From Flavobacterium collinsii (lineage in GTDB: Bacteria > Bacteroidota > Bacteroidia > Flavobacteriales > Flavobacteriaceae), in the NCBI RefSeq assembly GCF_902804485.1, contig NZ_CADCST010000117.1, positions 1-41,408 on the forward strand: 41,408 bases of DNA, written 5' to 3'. Position 1 is the stretch's first letter; every line of letters starts with the position of its first letter. The translations under genes were made by a program, and so were the position numbers. Positions 34,676-41,408 of the stretch are shown in pieces. Below the pieces are notes generated by a model. That model was not told the DNA's origin and did no database searches. It saw nothing but the letters and a program-made list of their open reading frames with translations.

Positions 34676-35050
34676 TTTCAAGTTTCAGGTTTCAAGTTTC
34701 AAGTTTCAAAACTGTCACTTTAATTCTACATCCTAGATTTCACATCTTACATTTTACATCCCTAAAAACCTATCCCTTGTGCGACAATTCTTCTCTCGCA
34801 GATTGCTTCGCCTGTTCGCTATCGCTCGGGTTGGCTGATTTTACAGGTCTTTAATCTATAGTCTTTCTTCTTTCTTCTTTCTTCTTTCTTCTTTGCTCTT
34901 TCCTTTTTCCACATCTCACATTTTACATTTCACACTTCACATCTCACATTTTACAAATATCCATCTTCTTGTTAGCCATTAGTTAAAAACCGTTCTTTTC
35001 AAGCATCACTTTAATAATATATTTTAAAACTTGAAACCTGAAACTTGAAA
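34676..35050. repeat. Inverted repeats flanking low-complexity DNA
   Basis: A perfect 24-nt inverted pair, beginning TTTCAAGTTTCAGGTTTCAA, lies at 34676-34699 and 35027-35050. Between the arms are a (TTCTTTC)n pyrimidine tract at about 34862-34910, three CACATCTyACATTTTACA-like blocks, and a GCTATCGCTCGGG...GCTGATTTTACAGG segment sharing words with 23.17 kb. No gene is present in 34549-35225. Confidence 0.9.
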
Positions 35051-35170
35051 CCATTGACAATGTTTTAGACGTTACTATTAACTAAAAATAACCTCATTTT
35101 AACCCAATCCAAAATGTTAAGGAAGGAAAAAAATGAGGTCATTACTACAAATCAATAATAATAAAAAAAT

Positions 35171-35206
35171 AAAAACGGCGGCTTCTAAATTTTGAAACCG
35201 CCGTTG
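35171..35206 (-). terminator. Terminator of copA
   Basis: On the minus strand AACGGCGGTTTC pairs with GAAGCCGCCGTT (one mismatch) and is followed by a U-rich tail. It starts about 20 nt beyond the CopA stop. Confidence 0.85.
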
Positions 35207-35225
35207 GGCAAACGCATCAAGGAGT

Positions 35226-37646
35226 TTACTTTTTCCATTTTAAGCGAAGGCTGTTACTCACCACACTTACGCTGCTTAAAGCCATTGCAGCACCGGCTAT
35301 CATTGGGTTCAACAAGAACCCGTTTATAGGATACAATATTCCTGCAGCAAGCGGAATACCAATAAGGTTATAAATAAACGCCCAAAACAAGTTTTGTTTG
35401 ATCGTGGCTACTGTTTGTTTAGACAGTCGTATAGCCTGAGGTATCTTAGTAAGATCTGACGAGATAATGGTCATCTTAGCCACGTCCATTGCAATATCAC
35501 TCCCCTTGCCCATTGCTATACTTACATCGGCGGTTGCCAAGGCTGTACTGTCGTTGATACCATCGCCAACCATCGCAACTGTTTTGCCTTGTTGTTGTAA
35601 TTCTTTTATAAAGTCAGCTTTGTGTTGTGGCAATACTTCTGCCTTATAGTGTTTAATACCTGTTTGTGCCGCGATAGCTTTTGCAGTAGCTTCGTTATCA
35701 CCTGTCAGCATATAAAGTTCAATATTCATATCCTGCAATTCTTTAATTGCCTGAACTGATGTTTCTTTGATCTTGTCTGAAATTGCAATAACCGAAAGTG
35801 CCTGCTTACTATTGGCAAACCAAATTACGGTCTTAGATTCTTTGCCCCATTCCTCTGCCTGATTCAATAATGAATCTGCAATAACGATATTATTCTCTGC
35901 CAACAATTTCTTGTTCCCTACATAATATGTTTCCTCTTTGTAAGTGGCTTTTGCTCCTTTACCAGTAATACTGTCAAAATGGGATAGCACTACAGCTGGT
36001 GTACCTTCCAGATTTTTTACTACGGCTTCTGCCAACGGATGTTCTGATTGCTTTTCAATACTTAGCAAAACATCTTTGGTTGCATCTGCATCATCTAGCC
36101 ACTTTATACCCGTCACTTGAGGTCTTCCTTCAGTAATAGTTCCTGTTTTGTCCAGTACAATAGCAGTCACTTTTCTTGCCAGTTCTAAACTTTCAGCATC
36201 TTTAATTAATATTCCGTTTTCAGCACCTTTACCTACACCTACCATAATGGCCGTTGGTGTAGCCAGTCCTAAAGCACAAGGGCAGGCAATAACCAATACT
36301 GTAACAGCAGCCAATAGCGCTTGAGCCACAGCATTATCTCCACCCAGAACAATCCAGGCAATAAAAGTTAGAAGCGCGATACCAATTACTATCGGAACAA
36401 ATATACCGGCAATCTTATCAACTAATTTCTGTACAGGGGCTTTGCTTCCCTGCGCGTCCTGCACCATTCTGATAATTTGGGCAAGCATCGTTTCTTTACC
36501 TACTTTAACCGCTTTAAACTGAAAGCTTCCTTTTTGGTTAATTGTTCCCGCAAACACTTTTTCATTTTCTTTTTTCAATACCGGAACTGGTTCACCGCTT
36601 AACATACTTTCATCCACATAAGAATGACCGGAAATAACCATACCGTCGACAGCAATTTTTTCACCTGGTTTTACCAGAACAATAGCTCCGACATTTACCT
36701 CTTCAATAGCCACTTGTTTTTCTGTACCGTCGGGCTGAATAACCATCACGGTTTTGGGCTGTAAACCCATTAACTTTTTGATGGCTGATGAAGTATTACC
36801 TTTGGCTTTTTCTTCTAATAATTTACCCAGAAGAATAAATGCAATGACGACTGCCGCTGCTTCAAAATATACGTGGGCATGTAGTCCGCGTTGGTGCCAG
36901 AAATCCATGAATAACATATTAAACACACTAAACAAATAGGCAATTCCTGTACTCAAAGCCACTAATGTATCCATATTTGCCGAACGATGTTTTGTTTGTT
37001 TCCATGCATTTACAAAGAAATCTTTACCCAGCCATAAAATTACGGGCGTAGAAAAAAACCACATGATTTCATTGGCATAAGGCATATCCATAAAAAACAT
37101 CCCTATCACTACTACTGGTAACGACAGTAAAACGGCCCAGATGGTTTTGTTTTTTAGTTTTTTGAATTTCTCTGCATGAATAGCCTCTAAAGACTCTTGT
37201 TGTTTCGCTTCTTCTAAAATAAGTAAATCGTAACCAACGGCCTGAACAGCTTTTTGAAGTTTAGAAGCATCTGTAAGATTGGGAAGATACTCTACTGTAA
37301 GATTTCCTGTTGCAAAGTTTACCGATGCATCTACTACTCCCAATTCATAAGTGACGATACTTTCTGCACTTCCTGCACAAGAAGCACAAGTCATTCCTAA
37401 AACTGGGAATGTATTTTTAACTGTTGGCACACCATATCCCAGGTCTTTTATCGCCTTTACGGCATTACCAACAGTTTCATTATCTTTAACCGTAATAGCA
37501 GCCCTGCGGTTGTTGACTTCTACTTTGTGGGTTTCAACGCCTTTAACTTCGGCTAATCCTTTCTCTACGATTAATGCACAGTGCTCGCTCTCTACATCTT
37601 CCAGCGGAATGTAAATTGTTTCCTTACTATTAAAATTTGTTGCCAT
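35226..37646 (-). CDS. copA: Copper-exporting P1B-type ATPase CopA
   Basis: This 806-aa P1B-1 ATPase pumps Cu(I) out of the cytosol. The second N-terminal HMA domain has an intact GMTCASCAGSAE site (Cys87, Cys90). The first domain (residues 1-75) is HMA-like but has lost the CxxC (only Cys23, in SEHCALIV), so it probably cannot bind Cu in the usual way. Downstream are an MDTLVALSTG helix, the dephosphorylation loop LSGEPVPV, the transmembrane CPC in LVIACPCALGLATPTAI, the phosphorylated Asp in VLDKTGTITEG, SEHPLAEAVV, the nucleotide-domain MLTGDNEATAKAIA and MVGDGINDSTALATADVS. The AraC-type regulator gene lies directly upstream on the same strand across 88 bp. CAACTTTGCA before the start is a possible -7 box. 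Confidence 0.96.
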   Translation of the reverse strand: MATNFNSKETIYIPLEDVESEHCALIVEKGLAEVKGVETHKVEVNNRRAAITVKDNETVGNAVKAIKDLGYGVPTVKNTFPVLGMTCASCAGSAESIVTYELGVVDASVNFATGNLTVEYLPNLTDASKLQKAVQAVGYDLLILEEAKQQESLEAIHAEKFKKLKNKTIWAVLLSLPVVVIGMFFMDMPYANEIMWFFSTPVILWLGKDFFVNAWKQTKHRSANMDTLVALSTGIAYLFSVFNMLFMDFWHQRGLHAHVYFEAAAVVIAFILLGKLLEEKAKGNTSSAIKKLMGLQPKTVMVIQPDGTEKQVAIEEVNVGAIVLVKPGEKIAVDGMVISGHSYVDESMLSGEPVPVLKKENEKVFAGTINQKGSFQFKAVKVGKETMLAQIIRMVQDAQGSKAPVQKLVDKIAGIFVPIVIGIALLTFIAWIVLGGDNAVAQALLAAVTVLVIACPCALGLATPTAIMVGVGKGAENGILIKDAESLELARKVTAIVLDKTGTITEGRPQVTGIKWLDDADATKDVLLSIEKQSEHPLAEAVVKNLEGTPAVVLSHFDSITGKGAKATYKEETYYVGNKKLLAENNIVIADSLLNQAEEWGKESKTVIWFANSKQALSVIAISDKIKETSVQAIKELQDMNIELYMLTGDNEATAKAIAAQTGIKHYKAEVLPQHKADFIKELQQQGKTVAMVGDGINDSTALATADVSIAMGKGSDIAMDVAKMTIISSDLTKIPQAIRLSKQTVATIKQNLFWAFIYNLIGIPLAAGILYPINGFLLNPMIAGAAMALSSVSVVSNSLRLKWKK

Positions 37647-37734
37647 AATTCGCTTCTTTTATTATACCTGCAAAGTTGGCAACAATAGCACTGAATTCTA
37701 TTGTGGAATTATGGATTTGATTTGTAAAATTTAC

Positions 37735-38298
37735 TTAGACCTCATCTAAAGGTTTTCTTTTCTCTGTCCGAATTTGTTTGAAGTGGCTTGGTGTTAATCC
37801 GGTTACTTTTTTAAACTGATTGCTCAGATAAGCAACACTTGAATAGTTTAAGCGTAAAGCTATCTCGCTAAGTGATAACTCATCGTAGACCAAAAGCTCT
37901 TTTATTTTTTCGATTTTTTGTGCTATAAAGTACTTTTCTATGGTAGTACCTTCCACTTCAGAAAACAAATTTGAAAGGTAGTTGTAGTCATGATTGATTT
38001 TCTCGCTCAGGATATCAGACAGATTGTTTTTGGTATCATTATCCTGATGATGTACCAGGTCAATAATGATGTTTTTTATCTTTTCGATGATTCTGCTCTT
38101 TTTATCATCTATGACTTCAAATCCTAGCGGAACCAGTACTCCCTCCAGTAAGTTTCTTTCCTCTTGCTTTAGTTCTCTTGTCAGTGTAACTTCTCCCAGC
38201 TTAATATTGGTAAAGCCCAAACCGAGTTTTTCGAGTTCGTTTTGAACTACCATAATACAACGGTTACAAACCATGTTTTTAACAAATAATGTACTCAT
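37735..38298 (-). CDS. AraC-type regulator with N-terminal CxxC domain
   Basis: The C-terminal ~80 residues are an AraC/XylS DNA-binding domain: YFIAQKIEKIKELLVYDELS, SEIALRLNYSSVAYLSNQFK, KVTGLTPSHFKQIR. The N-terminal ~65 residues look like a small ferredoxin-like domain with a metal-type motif (VKNMVCNRCIMVVQNELEKL; Cys11 and Cys14), so the protein may sense Cu(I) or another soft metal directly. The middle section is helical. The gene is upstream of copA on the same strand and ends 88 bp before it. It likely activates the copper genes. The combination of an HMA-like sensor with an AraC HTH recurs in Bacteroidota as far as I recall, but the effector is not established here. Confidence 0.85.
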   Translation of the reverse strand: MSTLFVKNMVCNRCIMVVQNELEKLGLGFTNIKLGEVTLTRELKQEERNLLEGVLVPLGFEVIDDKKSRIIEKIKNIIIDLVHHQDNDTKNNLSDILSEKINHDYNYLSNLFSEVEGTTIEKYFIAQKIEKIKELLVYDELSLSEIALRLNYSSVAYLSNQFKKVTGLTPSHFKQIRTEKRKPLDEV

Positions 38299-38338
38299 AA
38301 TCTCGTTTGATCAGAATTTTTAATTCAGTATGTATTTA

Positions 38339-38346
38339 CAAACTTA
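38339..38346 (-). promoter_or_regulatory. Candidate -7 box of the AraC-type regulator
   Basis: On the minus strand TAAGTTTG matches the Bacteroidota -7 consensus TAnnTTTG exactly and lies about 40 nt upstream of the regulator's ATG. A TTG lies 23 nt upstream of the box, somewhat further than the usual spacing. Confidence 0.45.
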
Positions 38347-38403
38347 GCACTAAAATTCAATTAATCATACAATCAGAAGATCTAACAAATTTTACTCAAC
38401 AGA

Positions 38404-38841
38404 TTAAAGAAGATTATAAATTGCGATAAAGAAAAAAATCACTCCCAATCCAAATGAAATTTCGCTGAGAATTAAAAAGATTCTCGAAAACAATAATGTT
38501 CGATGCAAACCCTTTTCTTCTTCAGCAGCTTTAGCCGCATTTCCATTGTTCTGAGCGCGCAATAAACAAATAAACCAACTCATCACGTCTGTGGCAAAAT
38601 ACCTGTGACACAGACAAGCGCCTGAACAAATAACAAAAAATACTAAGGCTACAATAAATTCAGAGTAATCTAATTTAGGAGCTAATCCTTCATTTTTTAT
38701 TTTCGCAATGAAAAGTGCCCCAAACCCTGCAATGGCCAATAAAGAAAGCCGAAGTAGCTCAGCTGTAAATTTGATATAATTTTCAGAAATCATAAAGTCA
38801 GCCTGATAATCTGCTTCATCAACTGCGTATGTTGTTGCCAT
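38404..38841 (-). CDS. Small integral membrane protein, unknown function
   Basis: This 145-aa protein has about four hydrophobic helices (LLRLSLLAIAGFGALFIAKI, FIVALVFFVICSGACLCHRY, RTLLFSRIFLILSEISFGLG, LGVIFFFIAIYNLL). A polar N-terminus (AVDEADYQADFMISENYIKF) and a charged cytosolic loop (AQNNGNAAKAAEEEKGLH) flank them. The CLCHRYFA element between helices 2 and 3 is notable. I do not recognise the family. It lies 105 bp upstream of the AraC-type regulator on the same strand, but the regulator has its own promoter box, so a shared function is not implied. Confidence 0.65.
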   Translation of the reverse strand: MATTYAVDEADYQADFMISENYIKFTAELLRLSLLAIAGFGALFIAKIKNEGLAPKLDYSEFIVALVFFVICSGACLCHRYFATDVMSWFICLLRAQNNGNAAKAAEEEKGLHRTLLFSRIFLILSEISFGLGVIFFFIAIYNLL

Positions 38842-39020
38842 GATATGTAGTGGTTAATTGGTTAGTGCTTTGCAATCAAGAGTGAAATTATAAATAAAAG
38901 AAGCAAATCAAATATATCAAACTTAAAAACATATAAATCAAGTATTTATACTTGATTTAAATTTCACTAATAAGAGATTCAAAAAGATACTTTATTGGAA
39001 TAGCCGCTCATTTTTACAAG

Positions 39021-39064
39021 AAAAACGAGTTAAAATATCTACAATCAATATTTAACTCGTTTTC
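39021..39064 (-). terminator. Terminator of the 519-aa gene
   Basis: AAAACGAGTTAAA and TTTAACTCGTTTT form a stem of 13 bp around a loop of ~17 nt. It lies 23 nt beyond the stop of the minus-strand gene. Confidence 0.85.
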
Positions 39065-39086
39065 TTAATGTTTAAAAGTTTAAAAA

Positions 39087-40646
39087 TTACTCCTTTTTAT
39101 AAGGACATTCCGAAGCAGTGCCTGAAGCTCCCGATGATCCTGCTTTATAAGTTCCCGGGAATTGCTCTTCTATTAAACGTTTCTGATCAGGAGAAACATC
39201 TTCCATTTTACGAAGTGTATTGACCTGAATGTGTGGCCAGCTTGTAGTGCCTCCATCATCTCCGAAATCAAATTCGAAAAATATAACCTGCTCGTATTGC
39301 AACTGAAGAATTTCTTTATCATTTTCAAAAATTGTTTCTACCCACATTCTCATGTTCATTTCAACCGTAGGAACAAAACGATTCACAAACGGAACATTTA
39401 ATATCCCTCCTTGTGCTCCTGTTTTATTTTTGGACGACAATTCTATCAATACATGGTTTCTTACCTCTTTTTCGCCTTTCAACGTATCACGAAGGCGTAA
39501 ATCCGGTCTTACAGAATACGGATACAAATGATTTGCCAGTATTCGCTGGGTGTAGATTTTATTTTCACCTTCATCATTTACATCGTTTAATTCCTCAAAT
39601 ACCCAAGGCGGTGGCGGTGCGTCAAGATTTATAGGCTCTTTACTTGCACCAGCTCCCCCCATTGTTCTCGAAATAGAGAGATGATTATAGTCCCAAGCCG
39701 CAAATCCTTCAGGAAACTCCGGCGCTCCTTTAACTAAATAGCCTTTTTTACCGGGAGTTAAATCGCCTAACAACGTGATTGTACTTCCATGTGGAATTAC
39801 GCCGCTTCGGGAGATCGAATAATCGGGTATAAAATATGGTCCGGTCTGACCCGCTCCTGCTTTTAATTCTTTAGAAGCAATAATCTCATAATATTTGCGT
39901 CCGTTTAAGTTTTCCAGCGTTACATATTCTTTCTTCCCCTGATCGTTCTTGATTAGAAAAAGAGTTTCGTCCTGATATCCGCTTTTGTATAAATCTTTGT
40001 GCGGGTTATTTGGTGATACTGCATGTACACCGCGATCTTCTTTAATCGTTTTATCTGTTGCCGCATAATTAAAAATATCACTCAACCATAAATACATACC
40101 GTTCTCTTCGTGAATCGGAGTATACTGCAATGCATCCTGCCCTGGTATGCTGTTTACGCTTTTAATACTTTGTTCGTATTTTACTGCTCCACAAAACTGC
40201 TCATTTGCACCTCCGCGATTACGAACGCCTCCAGGCACGAGGTTAAAAGTTAATTTTTCGATATACTCTTCGCATTCAAAGCTGTACTTTCCAGGAATGG
40301 TTCCTGCATTAGTACCTGGAGAAGGCATGATGGTCGTGTGTATCCCGCTCCCTACTAGTTTTCTCTTACTCTGGTCTTCATTGTTATTGTTATAGCTCAC
40401 CCAGGTACCTTCTAATACCCTTAAAATTCCGTAATCTACATTGTTTACAATTGTTTGTAGGTTTTCCTCATAAAAAGGTCGGATCGGGTCTTCAATCTGA
40501 ACTTTTTGATACTTGGACATTAACTTATGCAGTATTCCTTCTTCTTCCTGAAGAGCTCCAAATACCGCTTCATTTGCCTTTTGAGCAAAATCGGCCGTAA
40601 GCTGATTTAAATTCCCCCCTTCTTCAAGGTCTTTACGTTTTAACAT
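39087..40646 (-). CDS. 519-aa protein with lipocalin/heme-barrel-like motifs
   Basis: This cytosolic-looking protein has no signal peptide. Two regions resemble heme-binding beta-barrel (THAP4/nitrobindin- or FABP-like) sequences. The first is ILRVLEGTWVSYNN, then KYSFECEEYIEKLTFNLVPG, VKYEQSIKSV and PIHEENGMYLWL. The second is the C-terminal block GGILNVPFVNRFVPTVEM, WVETIF, EILQLQYEQVIFFEFDFG and WPHIQVNTLRKM. The order 'low-complexity N-terminus, barrel strand start with GTW, HEExGMYLWL, then QLQYxQ and WPHIxVxTL' matches proteins annotated as heme-binding barrels, as I recall them. No heme-iron ligand could be assigned from sequence. It has its own terminator and appears monocistronic. 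The assignment is tentative. Confidence 0.55.
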   Translation of the reverse strand: MLKRKDLEEGGNLNQLTADFAQKANEAVFGALQEEEGILHKLMSKYQKVQIEDPIRPFYEENLQTIVNNVDYGILRVLEGTWVSYNNNNEDQSKRKLVGSGIHTTIMPSPGTNAGTIPGKYSFECEEYIEKLTFNLVPGGVRNRGGANEQFCGAVKYEQSIKSVNSIPGQDALQYTPIHEENGMYLWLSDIFNYAATDKTIKEDRGVHAVSPNNPHKDLYKSGYQDETLFLIKNDQGKKEYVTLENLNGRKYYEIIASKELKAGAGQTGPYFIPDYSISRSGVIPHGSTITLLGDLTPGKKGYLVKGAPEFPEGFAAWDYNHLSISRTMGGAGASKEPINLDAPPPPWVFEELNDVNDEGENKIYTQRILANHLYPYSVRPDLRLRDTLKGEKEVRNHVLIELSSKNKTGAQGGILNVPFVNRFVPTVEMNMRMWVETIFENDKEILQLQYEQVIFFEFDFGDDGGTTSWPHIQVNTLRKMEDVSPDQKRLIEEQFPGTYKAGSSGASGTASECPYKKE

Positions 40647-41000
40647 AATATTCTTTTTTTAGCGTTAATAACTTGTGTATTTAAAAATTAACCCTGCATT
40701 CTCTTATCCGCTCAAAGTTTTTAATCTTGTAAAAGCCTTTCAAACCCATCATTTTTTGATGTAAAATACGGGGTAATTTACCGTTAGATTAAAACCCAAT
40801 CATACCGTTCAAAAGGTGTCCAAGGCAATTTCTAAGGGATTAAATCTTTACCAATTAATTTCTTACAAGATTGTAAAGTAACCTAATTTATAGCGATTGA
40901 AGACAAGTATTAATACCTGTTTTGCGGGTAAGGAGACCAGAAAAAACACATCGTCCTTCTTCATTTTTCAGTTTAACAGTAACGAGAAAATAAAGTACAA
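40647..41000. other. Gene-free region upstream of the 519-aa gene
   Basis: About 350 bp without a supported frame. It contains ACGGGGTAATTTACCGT near 40767, a short imperfect palindrome, and must include the promoter of the minus-strand 519-aa gene. No clear promoter box was recognised. Confidence 0.45.
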
Positions 41001-41217
41001 CTTACCCCGTAGTTGAAACTGTGTGTTATATTAAATAGGATGTATTTTCAAAACAGATTCAAAAACACTAACCAAATATTTGCATCAAGCATTGCCTCTG
41101 GTTTTGATAATAGAAATAGTATACATTACTACTCTCCCTGCAGTTGAAACTGCAAGCCATATTAAACTAGGATGAAATTTCATAACAGATTCAAAGACAC
41201 TAACCGATTATTAGCAG
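41001..41217. repeat. Two diverged direct repeats, ~85 bp
   Basis: Copy 1 (41001-41086) and copy 2 (41131-41217) share CC(C)GyAGTTGAAACTG, CATATTAAACTAGGATG-like and ACAGATTCAAAnACACTAAC blocks in the same order. Identity is roughly 75-80% by eye. No coding frame spans them. Confidence 0.7.
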
Positions 41218-41362
41218 GAAACACAGACCGCGCCTTAAATCATTAAAAAACAACACAATACGAAGTGAAAATTTGATTAAGACAGAAGTTCCAAATTTTC
41301 ATAGAATTATTTTGTCTCGTCCTAAAAAAGCGATACAGGTTATTACATAAAAATAATTAATT

Positions 41363-41399
41363 AAACAGTTGCAAGAACCCTCTTGCAACTGTTTTTTGT
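41363..41399. terminator. Perfect-stem terminator at right edge
   Basis: AAACAGTTGCAAGA, a 4-nt loop (ACCC) and TCTTGCAACTGTTT form a perfect 14-bp stem with T's after it and A's before it. No plus-strand gene ends nearby, so it most likely terminates a minus-strand gene beyond the window. Confidence 0.85.
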
Positions 41400-41408
41400 T
41401 TTATATCT

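Overview
The window is AT-rich chromosomal DNA that looks like a member of the Bacteroidota, most probably a Flavobacterium or close relative. The evidence is the spaced, AT-rich intergenic regions, lipoproteins with short lipoboxes, a HYC_CC_PP-type protein, a Bacteroidota-style TAnnTTTG promoter box, a GH20/GH75-like chitin-related gene set, and dispersed intergenic words (for example GCGATAGCGAA next to GTAAAATCAGC) of the kind seen in Flavobacterium. The genus is inferred from these features; no rRNA or other phylogenetic marker is present. No tRNA, rRNA, CRISPR array, transposase or integrase was found.

Layout. (1) 0.76-4.0 kb, plus strand: a membrane-anchored trypsin-like protease, followed 12 bp later by an exported protein with a beta-rich C-terminus. 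(2) 4.3-14.1 kb, minus strand: an accessory block of large proteins without signal peptides. It holds an AidA/PixA-like protein, a 1099-aa fibre-like protein with four nearly identical 140-aa repeats, an 856-aa modular protein, a 237-aa protein that appears to share a domain with the 856-aa one, and a peptidoglycan amidase with an SH3-like tail. The three genes at 4.3-11.0 kb form one operon ending at a strong terminator. This is the least explained and most interesting part of the window. (3) 14.1-17.4 kb: small genes (an XRE regulator, a lipoprotein, a 46-aa charged peptide) among tandem intergenic repeats. (4) 17.4-22.2 kb: a GH75 chitosanase-like protein, a GIY-YIG domain protein, a GH20 beta-N-acetylhexosaminidase and a TrmH-type RNA methylase. 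(5) 22.3-27.2 kb: two small membrane proteins, one paired with a Cro-like regulator, an HNH-like protein and a multi-spanning 'SpecificRecomb/Gcr' family protein.

(6) 27.7-38.3 kb is a coherent heavy-metal (probably copper) resistance island. The plus-strand operon encodes a small Cys-rich HYC_CC_PP protein, a TolC-type outer membrane channel, an RND pump, a Met-rich lipoprotein adaptor and a Cys-rich metal-binding lipoprotein. It converges on minus-strand genes for a CGGC-type metallochaperone, a CopA P-type ATPase and an AraC-type regulator with its own N-terminal CxxC metal-binding-like domain. The likely logic is cytosolic sensing by the regulator, cytosol-to-periplasm export by CopA, and export across the outer membrane by the RND tripartite pump. 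(7) 38.4-40.6 kb: a small membrane protein and a 519-aa protein with lipocalin/heme-barrel-like sequence patterns. The right end holds a pair of diverged direct repeats and a perfect-stem terminator, probably belonging to a gene outside the window.

All calls rest on reading the sequence and recalling family motifs. No database search or structure prediction was run.
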